A stretch of 64,000 nt of DNA from Bolinopsis microptera. Taxonomy: Eukaryota > Ctenophora > Tentaculata > Lobata > Bolinopsidae. The translations under genes were made by a program, and so were the position numbers. The stretch covers positions 22,461,603-22,525,602 of the forward strand of contig NC_087072.1 in the NCBI RefSeq assembly GCF_026151205.1, given 5' to 3'. This document shows, one piece after another, positions 11,201 to 20,615 of this stretch (positions are counted from its first letter, which is position 1; the number at the start of each line of letters is the position of its first letter). The notes under the pieces are model-generated. The model ran no database searches. It saw only the letters and a list, made by a program, of their open reading frames with translations, and was not told where the DNA came from.

Positions 11201-11648
11201 TAGGGGGTATTTACTAAGATTGATAGAAGATTGCATTGAACTTGTATAGAATACAGTTCTTTTAATAGATATGCATGAATATTGAATATCTCAGTGCAAT
11301 GAAAATCGTGAAAATCACGCCACCCCAAACCTTGACCTTGTTTGATCTGTATTGTTTCATTATCTGCACTATGATTACTTTTATACGATAGAAAGTAACA
11401 GCAACTCGATCTTAATATCGAAATGAACAAAGCAAAAATTATCATAGGTGAAATGTTTGAAAGCGTTCCCCAATTCATTTCTGCTCATCAGTCATCACCA
11501 TCGATCAAAAACTGTTTATGACTTTCTCGGGTAGAACTAGAAAGAAGACATTTTTCTTTGGAAGTGAGCCTGATCGCAGCTTCCAGTGGCTTCACTAGCG
11601 ACACTTGATAGTACGTTCTGTTGACTCTCCACTTTGCTACAGAAATGC
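8255..11648. other. 3.4 kb intergenic, no gene seen
   Basis: No exon with homology or convincing splice context. Visible structure: a cluster of nested gtacgtac palindromes at 8393-8427; a CTGATGA/GAAA hairpin-like stretch on the minus strand near 8555-8605; and a 69-bp AT-rich hairpin at 9428-9496 closed by ttacttcc and ggaagtaa arms. Open frames such as 10687-10935 (+) and 11122-11478 (-) are not supported by anything but length. Confidence 0.5.
9428..9496. repeat. Short snap-back inverted repeat
   Basis: The arm ttacttccccact at 9428-9440 pairs with agtgaggaagtaa at 9484-9496 with one mismatch, around an AT-only centre that is itself partly palindromic (taatatattatata). It could be a tiny foldback element; no target duplication is obvious. 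Confidence 0.55.
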
Positions 11649-14615
11649 ACGTGTTGTGAGCTGTGAGGACAGTACGTGTTGTGAGCTGTGAGGACAGTAC
11701 GTGTTGTGAACTGTGAGGACAGTACGTGTTGTGAGCTGTGAGGACAGTACGTGTTGTGAGCTGTGAGGACAGTACGTGTTGTGAGCTGTGAGGACAGTAC
11801 GTGTTGTGAGCTGTGAGGACAGCACGTGTTGTGAGCTGTGAGGACAGTACGTGTTGTGAGCTGTGAGGACAGTACGTGTTGTGAGCTGTGAGGACAGTAC
11901 GTGTTGTGAGCTGTGAGGACAGTACGTGTTGTGAGCTGTGAGGACAGTACGTGTTGTGAGCTGTGAGGACAGTACGTGTTGTGAGCTGTGAGGACAGTAC
12001 GTGTTGTGAGCTGTGAGGACAGTACGTGTTGTGAGCTGTGAGGACAGCACGTGTTGTGAGCTGTGAGGACAGTACGTGTTGTGAGCTGTGAGGACAGTAC
12101 GTGTTGTGAGCTGTGAGGACAGTACGTGTTGTGAGCTGTGAGGACAGTACGTGTTGTGAGCTGTGAGGACAGTACGTGTTGTGAGCTGTGAGGACAGTAC
12201 GTGTTGTGAGCTGTGAGGACAGTACGTGTTGTGAGCTGTGAGGACAGTACGTGTTGTGAGCTGTGAGGACAGTACGTGTTGTGAGCTGTGAGGACAGTAC
12301 GTGTTGTGAGCTGTGAGGACAGTACGTGTTGTGAGCTGTGAGGACAGTACGTGTTGTGAGCTGTGAGGACAGTACGTGTTGTGAGCTGTGAGGACAGTAC
12401 GTGTTGTGAGCTGTGAGGACAGTACGTGTTGTGAGCTGTGAGGACAGTACGTGTTGTGAGCTGTGAGGACAGTACGTGTTGTGAGCTGTGAGGACAGTAC
12501 GTGTTGTGAGCTGTGAGGACAGTACGTGTTGTGAGCTGTGAGGACAGTACGTGTTGTGAGCTGTGAGGACAGTACGTGTTGTGAGCTGTGAGGACAGTAC
12601 GTGTTGTGAGCTGTGAGGACAGTACGTGTTGTGAGCTGTGAGGACAGTACGTGTTGTGAGCTGTGAGGACAGTACGTGTTGTGAGCTGTGAGGACAGTAC
12701 GTGTTGTGAGCTGTGAGGACAGTACGTGTTGTGAGCTGTGAGGACAGTACGTGTTGTGAGCTGTGAGGACAGTACGTGTTGTGAGCTGTGAGGACAGTAC
12801 GTGTTGTGAGCTGTGAGGACAGTACGTGTTGTGAGCTGTGAGGACAGTACGTGTTGTGAGCTGTGAGGACAGTACGTGTTGTGAGCTGTGAGGACAGTAC
12901 GTGTTGTGAGCTGTGAGGACAGTACGTGTTGTGAGCTGTGAGGACAGTACGTGTTGTGAGCTGTGAGGACAGTACGTGTTGTGAGCTGTGAGGACAGTAC
13001 GTGTTGTGAGCTGTGAGGACAGTACGTGTTGTGAGCTGTGAGGACAGTACGTGTTGTGAGCTGTGAGGACAGTACGTGTTGTGAGCTGTGAGGACAGTAC
13101 GTGTTGTGAGCTGTGAGGACAGTACGTGTTGTGAGCTGTGAGGACAGTACGTGTTGTGAGCTGTGAGGACAGTACGTGTTGTGAGCTGTGAGGACAGTAC
13201 GTGTTGTGAGCTGTGAGGACAGTACGTGTTGTGAGCTGTGAGGACAGTACGTGTTGTGAGCTGTGAGGACAGTACGTGTTGTGAGCTGTGAGGACAGTAC
13301 GTGTTGTGAGCTGTGAGGACAGTACGTGTTGTGAGCTGTGAGGACAGTACGTGTTGTGAGCTGTGAGGACAGTACGTGTTGTGAGCTGTGAGGACAGTAC
13401 GTGTTGTGAGCTGTGAGGACAGTACGTGTTGTGAGCTGTGAGGACAGTACGTGTTGTGAGCTGTGAGGACAGTACGTGTTGTGAGCTGTGAGGACAGTAC
13501 GTGTTGTGAGCTGTGAGGACAGTACGTGTTGTGAGCTGTGAGGACAGTACGTGTTGTGAGCTGTGAGGACAGTACGTGTTGTGAGCTGTGAGGACAGTAC
13601 GTGTTGTGAGCTGTGAGGACAGTACGTGTTGTGAGCTGTGAGGACAGTACGTGTTGTGAGCTGTGAGGACAGTACGTGTTGTGAGCTGTGAGGACAGTAC
13701 GTGTTGTGAGCTGTGAGGACAGTACGTGTTGTGAGCTGTGAGGACAGTACGTGTTGTGAGCTGTGAGGACAGTACGTGTTGTGAGCTGTGAGGACAGTAC
13801 GTGTTGTGAGCTGTGAGGACAGTACGTGTTGTGAGCTGTGAGGACAGTACGTGTTGTGAGCTGTGAGGACAGTACGTGTTGTGAGCTGTGAGGACAGTAC
13901 GTGTTGTGAGCTGTGAGGACAGTACGTGTTGTGAGCTGTGAGGACAGTACGTGTTGTGAGCTGTGAGGACAGTACGTGTTGTGAGCTGTGAGGACAGTAC
14001 GTGTTGTGAGCTGTGAGGACAGTACGTGTTGTGAGCTGTGAGGACAGTACGTGTTGTGAGCTGTGAGGACAGTACGTGTTGTGAGCTGTGAGGACAGTAC
14101 GTGTTGTGAGCTGTGAGGACAGTACGTGTTGTGAGCTGTGAGGACAGCACGTGTTGTGAGCTGTGAGGGACCAGTACGTGTTGTGAGCTGTGAGGACAGC
14201 ACGTGTTGTGAGCTGTGAGGACAGTACGTGTTGTGAGCTGTGAGGTGTGAGCTGTGAGGACAGTACGTGTTGTGAGCTGTGAGGACAGTACGTGTTGTGA
14301 GCTGTGAGGACAGTACGTGTTGTGAGCTGTGAGGACAGTACGTGTTGTGAGCTGTGAGGACAGTACGTGTTGTGAGCTGTGAGGACAGTACGTGTTGTGA
14401 GCTGTGAGGACAGTACGTGTTGTGAGCTGTGAGGACAGTACGTGTTGTGAGCTGTGAGGACAGTACGTGTTGTGAGCTGTGAGGACAGTACGTGTTGTGA
14501 GCTGTGAGGACAGTACGTGTTGTGAGCTGTGAGGACAGTACGTGTTGTGAGCTGTGAGGACAGTACGTGTTGTGAGCTGTGAGGACAGTACGTGTTGTGA
14601 GCTGTGAGGACAGTA
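11649..14615. repeat. 25-bp minisatellite, about 119 copies
   Basis: The unit is gtgttgtgagctgtgagg followed by acagtac, repeated with almost no divergence over about 2.97 kb. Rare variants are cagcacgtg for cagtacgtg (for example at 11821, 12052, 14147 and 14199) and one gttcac-type change near 11708. The phase breaks only near 14168 (gggaccag) and 14241-14250 (a partial unit). Since 25 is not a multiple of 3 and the minus strand of the unit has no stop in any phase, all three minus frames stay open for about 1000 codons with the same 25-residue period. This is a property of the repeat, not evidence for proteins. Confidence 0.97.
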
Positions 14616-15687
14616 TGAGGAGAAGCACCGAATGAACATTCCTCTCGTGAACTATTTTTTTGTTTCTTTTTTCTAGCCCACGAATGAGCCACTACACAAT
14701 TCTAATAGATATCAGTAATCAGTATGATGAATCACAGATATGTGCTTCCATTGAAAGTTGGAATATTAGAGAAACAAATGGAGGGGGCAATACTGCCGTT
14801 TTGTGACTAAGTCATGCTTAAAAGCTACGCAAAAATCCAAGGTTTTTAAGCACTAATTTGACACATTTATGACATCTTGTGGCATTTATTAAGCGGTTTC
14901 AAAAGGGGGTTTCTGAGGGCCATTGAATGGTTTTTGAGGGTTTCTGATGTTTTTCAGGGATAATTCTTGACCCAAAAAGATGTGGGTTTAAAAGAATTCA
15001 GAATTTCAAAAATGGTCTTTAAGCACATTTGTCAGAAACGGCAGAATACCTCAAAACACAAATGTAAGTTTGTCAATGGCAGCTGACGATTCAAGTTTTG
15101 TACAAATTTGTTTGCAACGATTAGGAATACTTCTGATCCAGGGATATTTTAGATTTTAGATTTTGACCTTACAAATACAATATTTAAATTAAGCTGTATC
15201 ACTGTATCTGGTAAAATCAGGCGTATAATTTAAGCTTATTAGTGCTACAATTCAACAAGAGCAATTTAATGAGCTAACAGGTTAATTGCTACCAATTTTG
15301 TCAGGTTTATTAATTCTGTCTGTTAAAGTGTAATGGTCCTTGTTCTTTCTCGCCACTCGCGAATTCAATTCCAGGAATTTAATTCGTAATTTGGCCTTAT
15401 AAAGCTTCAAGTTGATATCATTCCATAATCCATATTTTAAACGCGTGATATTGACAGTTTGCTGATTTTAAGCGAACTGTAATGATCAACAATCTCAGCT
15501 TAATATGTTCGGGTTGATAACGTAAAGCAGAGCAGGAGTAACTACATTACTTGATAAAGCTCACCACATTGCTAAATCAGTTCTCCTAGTGGAAACGGAA
15601 AATGTTTGCAGCAGCTGTGCTCTTCTCTTTGCCTTTTGTTGTTGCCTCTAAAATCGGAAGTTTCTGCGACCAGAACACTACGGTAGG
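14616..15687. other. Intergenic, no gene seen
   Basis: AT-rich sequence with no supported exon, RNA gene or repeat. Confidence 0.5.
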
Positions 15688-15902
15688 CATGGGCACATAT
15701 TAGGTGCGATGGGTGCGGGGTCGCACAATTTACCGTTTTCCGCACACTTCCGCATAATTTATTGTTTTCCGCACATTTCCGCACATTTTGTAATTATCTG
15801 CATATTTCCGCATAATCTAGCATTTTCCGCGTAATTTCGCATAATTTTGTAATTTTCGCGTTAAGATTTTCGAGTGTAAAAACCAAAATATGTTAAAAGT
15901 CG

Positions 15903-16240
15903 GGCCCTTTTATAGTGACTCAGGCCCTTTCGGGACCCTGACCCAGGCCCTTTCGGGACCGTGACCCAGGCCCTTTTGGAACTCATACCTAGGCCACGTG
16001 ACCCAGTTACCACGTGACTCAGGACCTTTCGGGACCCTGACCCAGGCCCTTTCGGGACCCTGACCCAGGCCCTTTCGGGACCGTGACTCAGGCCCTTTTG
16101 GAACTCATACTTAGGCCACGTGACCCGGTTACCACGTGACCGAGGCCCTTTCGGGACCGTGACCCAGGCCCTTTCGGGACCGTTACCCAGGGCCTTTCGG
16201 GACCCTGACCCAGGCCCTTTCGGGACCGTGACCCAGGCCG
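15903..16240. repeat. Degenerate 22-23-bp tandem repeat inside the hAT element
   Basis: About a dozen units of the form gacccaggccctttcggg, interspersed with two longer variants containing aggccacgtgaccc. The two halves (15903-16020 and 16021-16140) look like a larger duplicated block. Confidence 0.85.
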
Positions 16241-16347
16241 TTATGGAACCCTCGTCGTTACCGTACTTCGATTATAGTGTATCAGTTATCATTCGTAACT
16301 TCACCACATCATCTGATTACTCTATATCATTATCACATCACAACGTC

Positions 16348-16482
16348 ATGGACCGTTTCCTAAAGAAACGAACAGGTACAGACAGTGACCCATCATCAAA
16401 CTCACCACACAAGAAACAGAAGATACCTGCATGGGATCTGATCGACTCTATCAAGAGGTGTCTTCAAATAACTGTCTCCTGA
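16348..16482 (+). pseudogene. N-terminal fragment of a hAT-element protein
   Basis: From the ATG at 16348 the frame reads MDRFLKKR..., then a Ser/Pro/Lys patch and KKQKIPAWDLI before losing similarity and stopping at 16480-16482. A short MDRFL start with a basic nuclear-localisation-like patch is common at the N-termini of hAT-associated proteins. Lying inside a hAT element makes a transposase remnant the best reading, but the piece is too short to be sure. Confidence 0.4.
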
Positions 16483-16816
16483 TCTCTACCAGATCAAGTC
16501 ACTGTTCTCAGATAACTGAATCTCAATATTAGGTTCAATAATGGTCTTAGTAAAGAACTACACCCTCAGTAACACATAAACAGACCTATTTTTGATAAGA
16601 GCGGCGGTTATACGTTTAGAATTTCCAAAGTCCTTGAGAAAATGCAAAAGAAAACCGCACAATTCCCGCACAAATTTCGAAAAAATCGCCGCACATTTGC
16701 CGCATAATTGGTAAAAATTTACCGCACCTTACCGCACATTTTACCTTTATAGTCGGGTGCGGTACCGCATAATTTCGATTTTTTTACCGCACCTAATATG
16801 TGCCTCTGACGGTAGG

Positions 16817-18066
16817 TGATGACTTTGTCAACTACCGTCATTATTCTTGACATATCCCGAACCGTACATTATTTTGTTTTCTGGTGTCCATTTTTAAACG
16901 ATTTCATTATAGTATCTACCACTGTTATAAGTGACCAAATTTCAAACAAGCGTGGTTTTAAGAAATTGAGAGGCATTTTCTACATCTTCCAGTATTTTAC
17001 TAAGCTACCAGGAGCAATGAACCGTAAAGTAACATCTGTCTTCCCTTTCGACAGTGTGAGAGTATATTCGAGACATGTTCAGAGAGTACACACACCGAGA
17101 AACATGGTAATATGTTCGGGTACTGTAAAGAGGTTAACCTCTTCGACCAGTGGTGGCTCCTTCTTGCTACTTGTGTAGGTAAGTACTAGTAGGTGTATCT
17201 ATTGGGGGGGGGGGGTCATGAGTATATTTTCCTTCTTCATCGAAGATTTGATCACGAAGGGTGTCCTCAAGGGTGCTCTTTTGTTAACTTTGCCCTGAAA
17301 TCACTGTACTCATCCCACAGTGGTGACGGTGGTAATGACGATTATGACTCGACGGTGTACCTGACCTGAATAGCGAACAGCTACCTCGACTACAGACTGA
17401 CAAACAGAGGGCATCACACAGCATAATCCTCTCAGTCTGATGATTTGACACTGATGCAATTAATTTGACCGATACTTGCCCTACTATGTAAACATATCAA
17501 ACTAACAGACTCACAGATAGACTTAACAAGCTGATTATATTGATAAGACTTCTTTTCCCAGTTTTGGTGACGATAATATCATCAGTCACTCACTGCTGGT
17601 GTATCAGAGAGATTATCAAAGGATAGCACTCCGGACCCTAACAACAAATCACAGCAGACCTAGTAACAGTAACAGTAACCCCTCCAGCTGACTAATTACT
17701 ACATCATACCTTCTGCCATCACCATCCTGTTCCTGAAGATATCAGGAACACAGGAACACAGATGTATCATAAAAGAGTATAATCACAATATGGACCGAAC
17801 TTAGACATTCTAAAGGTCTTAGAATATTGAGACTATCAAATTTGGTTTATATTTAACAGTATTTTGTAGATCAGAACAGTCAAAGAACCGTGCGTCCTTC
17901 AGTTAGTTGGAAACAGCTGTCACTGTACGGGTCCAGCACCGGTTTAGTCGCGAAATTAAATGTTCCAATCAGATTAAATCTGAACTTTTCACACCTCAAA
18001 ATTTACTACAATCTCTTGGCTATTAAAGAATTAAAACAGTTCGTGATTTCCAGTCTACTTGACACG
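16817..18066. other. Region upstream of the SMase D-like gene
   Basis: No confident coding exon. A 10-bp G run lies near 17205-17214. The pyrimidine-rich tract ending gatttccag at 18054 is a plausible acceptor for an intron in the 5' leader of the next gene. An open frame entering from 17890 lacks an ATG and is better read as leader than as protein. Confidence 0.4.
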
Positions 18067-19887
18067 ATGTTCCTACTGCTGATCACTGCGACATGGGGCG
18101 TGGCCCTGGGCCAGGAATACTACCCTGCTGGAAACCCCAACCGAGAGTTCTACGTGATAGCTCACATGGTGAACAACGAGAATATTGCAACATGGGCCAT
18201 GAGATCTGGAGCTAATGCTCTTGAGATAGACATACAGTTTAACCAACTCACGGGACAAGTAACGGACGTTCACCACGGTATCCCGTGTGATTGTACCTGT
18301 TACCTCAACATGTTCGGAGGATCTGTTTGTGACTTTGAGGGGGTTTGCACTGGCCACACTCCCCACCAGAGGGTGTTCCAGGCTATAATGGACGACGATT
18401 ATCTGCACAACCTTGCTCTGATCTACATTGACAGTAAGATAGTACCTTTAACCCAGAGTGTACAGGCTCTAGCAGGCGTGGAAGTAGTGGAGATGCTGGA
18501 AAGAGAGCTGTTCAGCAAAGGTTACCGTGGCAAGGTGCTCATTGGGGTTGGATCTGATATCTACTTGAAAACTACAGCAGAAAGAGCCTCCAGATCAGCC
18601 TGGACCCATCTCATCTACTTGACATACGACATGTTCGACACCACCCTGGGTGCCCTGAAGACCATGATAGAGCTGCCGTACCCCAACAAGATATTCTCCA
18701 TCGGTCTGACAGCTTGTTCCCCCACTCAGTACTACTGGGACACAACAATAGCTGCTGTTAACAAGGCTAAAGGTCTCCTCTCTGACGTTGTAGCATGGAC
18801 AGTGGACAGTGAGGCCAGTTGGGAGGAGTACTACATTGCAGGGGCCAGAGGAATGATCACCAACTTTGTTCACAACATGTTGGACTGGGTAGCTAGAAAG
18901 GGCCTGACACTTACTCGACCTGTACTTCAACTTGGAGCAGATTCTTTGAACCCACTGCCGGATATAAACAAGATTATCGCAGAGCAGGAGATGGTAACAG
19001 ATATAGGATGGTGCGACTGTGTGTACTCAGCTGGGGGCTGCAGTATCTACACACCGGCCCCAGCTTACAGTGCCTGCAGGTGTTTGTACGATGCAGCCTG
19101 GCAGTGCTCTGGTCAGGTTGTAGGATGTGACCAGTCCGACCATCCTCTCTGTGTCAAACCGGACAAGAGTGTCCTGTCCTGTGCGCAGGGTGGAGGTGAC
19201 TGTGGGGGCTACATCAACACTGAACTAACGTGTGACTGTCAATACAGCCTCGGAGGCTGCACAGTCTACGATCCTGCTCCACCAGGCTATGCCTGCCAGT
19301 GCTCTTACGACAAGTTCTGGATGTGTTCCGGAACCCTGACCCCTTGTCGGGACCCACACTCTGAGTCCTGTTCCTCCCCGGATACCTCTATCTTCTCCTG
19401 CCTGCAGGGTAAGGGTGATTGTGGTGGTTACACCGACTACACGTGTGAGTGTAGTTACGGAAGTGGAGGATGTACCATCACCAAACCCTCTCCACCGGGC
19501 ACTGCCTGTAGATGTGACTACAAGGGAGCATGGACCTGTTCAGGTACAATAGTTACCTGTAAAAACGACGAGGCGGTGGACTGTGTGAGCCCGAGTACTA
19601 GTATTGGGAGTTGTGTCCAAGGAGGAGGGGAGTGCGGAGCTTACCCGGAGAAATGCAAATGTGGAGTTAAAAACGAGGGCGGTTGTTTCATCACCTCCCC
19701 GGCTCCAGCCTACACTGCTTGTAGCTGCGCATACAGCTCCTTCCCTTACTTCAGTTGTACTGGTTACGTGGCCCCTTGTGGAGTGTACCACTCTGCTACA
19801 TGTGCCGAACCCGACACAACTGTAGACTCCTGTCTTCAGGGAGGAGGAAACTGTGTGGGCTATAAAGAACATGTGGATGTTTTCTAA
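18067..19887 (+). CDS. Secreted SMase D/phospholipase D-like protein with four Cys-rich C-terminal repeats
   Basis: The 606-codon frame starts at the first ATG (18067) because a clean signal peptide follows (residues 1-15, ending ALG before QEYYP). The N-terminal 300 or so residues match the SMase D/PLD family, a TIM-barrel related to glycerophosphodiester phosphodiesterases. His33 in the AHMVN motif, Glu53 and Asp55 in LEIDIQF and His70 in VHHGIP match the family's catalytic and metal-binding set, and TVDSEASWEEYYIAGARGM matches its late barrel strands. Family members cleave choline phospholipids, often forming cyclic products. The terminal ATxxDNPW motif of arachnid enzymes is not evident. 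Residues about 315-606 hold four repeats of 70-75 residues (CxCxYxxGGC ... ACxCxYxxxWxCSG ... PDxSxxSCxQGGGxCGGY), an unusual tail. The gene has no introns, unlike its neighbours. A role as venom, digestive or immune enzyme is inference. Confidence 0.85.
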   Translation: MFLLLITATWGVALGQEYYPAGNPNREFYVIAHMVNNENIATWAMRSGANALEIDIQFNQLTGQVTDVHHGIPCDCTCYLNMFGGSVCDFEGVCTGHTPHQRVFQAIMDDDYLHNLALIYIDSKIVPLTQSVQALAGVEVVEMLERELFSKGYRGKVLIGVGSDIYLKTTAERASRSAWTHLIYLTYDMFDTTLGALKTMIELPYPNKIFSIGLTACSPTQYYWDTTIAAVNKAKGLLSDVVAWTVDSEASWEEYYIAGARGMITNFVHNMLDWVARKGLTLTRPVLQLGADSLNPLPDINKIIAEQEMVTDIGWCDCVYSAGGCSIYTPAPAYSACRCLYDAAWQCSGQVVGCDQSDHPLCVKPDKSVLSCAQGGGDCGGYINTELTCDCQYSLGGCTVYDPAPPGYACQCSYDKFWMCSGTLTPCRDPHSESCSSPDTSIFSCLQGKGDCGGYTDYTCECSYGSGGCTITKPSPPGTACRCDYKGAWTCSGTIVTCKNDEAVDCVSPSTSIGSCVQGGGECGAYPEKCKCGVKNEGGCFITSPAPAYTACSCAYSSFPYFSCTGYVAPCGVYHSATCAEPDTTVDSCLQGGGNCVGYKEHVDVF

Positions 19888-20454
19888 AAATTCTTATATT
19901 TTTTACAGTAAGACTCTACTCTTTTGATTACAAATAATTTCTGAGAACAGGTGTTTCAATATTGTACGACAATTATCTCATCTACAATAAGATTAAAAAC
20001 TTAATATAAAGATATACTCGAAAACTTGTTAACTTTAATAGGGACATAAGTAAAATAAATATAACATCCTAAAATCTTCTATTAATGCAGCAATGAAGAC
20101 CGCATATAGAGTATAAACTATAGAATTCGGACACTGTATCCATTTAATTCCTTTCAAAGCTTCAGAGTTCGGCCTACCGCCTAGTTCATTGGTAGCATTC
20201 GGCAGTCGAGTAGATATTAGTACAAAAATTTAACTAACTCTTCAAGTGACTTGATTTAACAAAACGTAAAAAATCGTACAAGAATAGAATTAGAAATCAT
20301 TGTTCAATAATTTATCTACAAGTTTACAAAAACCTCGGATTAGCCTTTTGCCCATGAACAATTTGATGTCATATGAATCAAAGCTACGTATAAATACGTT
20401 CATAATCGAAGGCCTTAATTTAACGTACGATACATTCATCTCTGTGTGATATTT
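19888..20454. other. Convergent 3' region between the SMase D-like gene (+) and LMAN2 (-)
   Basis: AT-rich, no exon seen. AATAAA at 20054-20059 is a plausible polyadenylation signal for the SMase D-like gene. Confidence 0.45.
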
Positions 20455-20615
20455 TCAAAAGAAGCGTTTTCTGCGACGGTCCTCATTCTTTTTCTGCCAA
20501 ACAACAATGCTAATACCGACGACTGAAAGTATTACCACTAGTCCTATGAAAATATACAGAATTGTCCAGAGTACAGAGGATGACCCCTTCTCTTTTTTCT
20601 TTGGATGAACGTGCG
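20455..20615 (-). CDS. LMAN2: LMAN2 alternative last exon, distal version (tail ending KRFF)
   Basis: The acceptor TTTCAG precedes 20615 and the stop is at 20457-20455. After PHV comes a short Lys-rich linker, one hydrophobic transmembrane segment (ILYIFIGLVVILSVVGISIV) and a basic cytosolic tail ending KRKRFF. The phase matches the donor at 21242. The terminal diphenylalanine with upstream basic residues resembles the ER-export/retrieval tail of ERGIC-53-type lectins. Confidence 0.87.

Larger units (their letters stand above)
15688..16808. mobile_element. hAT-type DNA transposon remnant with 8-bp target duplication
   Basis: The left end CATGGGCACATATTAGGTG and the complement of the right end (CAGAGGCACATATTAGGTG) form terminal inverted repeats of about 21 bp. 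They are flanked by the 8-bp direct repeat acggtagg at 15680-15687 and 16809-16816, as expected for hAT. Both subterminal regions are rich in short ccgcataatt/ccgcacattt motifs, likely transposase-binding repeats. The interior has a tandem repeat block and a short piece of coding sequence. At 1.1 kb it is non-autonomous. Confidence 0.85.

Noticed and set aside
11122-11478. 118-codon minus frame with a hydrophobic stretch
   Set aside because: No homology, no splice or polyadenylation context, and located in AT-rich non-coding DNA.
11488-14692. Three overlapping minus-strand frames of about 1000 codons encoding a repeated peptide
   Set aside because: They are the three reading phases of one 25-bp minisatellite with no stop in the unit; the flanking unique codons show no start context or homology.
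17890-18066. N-terminal extension of the SMase D-like protein from a GTG codon
   Set aside because: Animal genes start at ATG, the extension lacks similarity, and the signal peptide begins exactly at the ATG at 18067.
18073-19872. Minus-strand frames of 110 codons within the SMase D-like gene
   Set aside because: Shadows of the real coding frame; no family resemblance.
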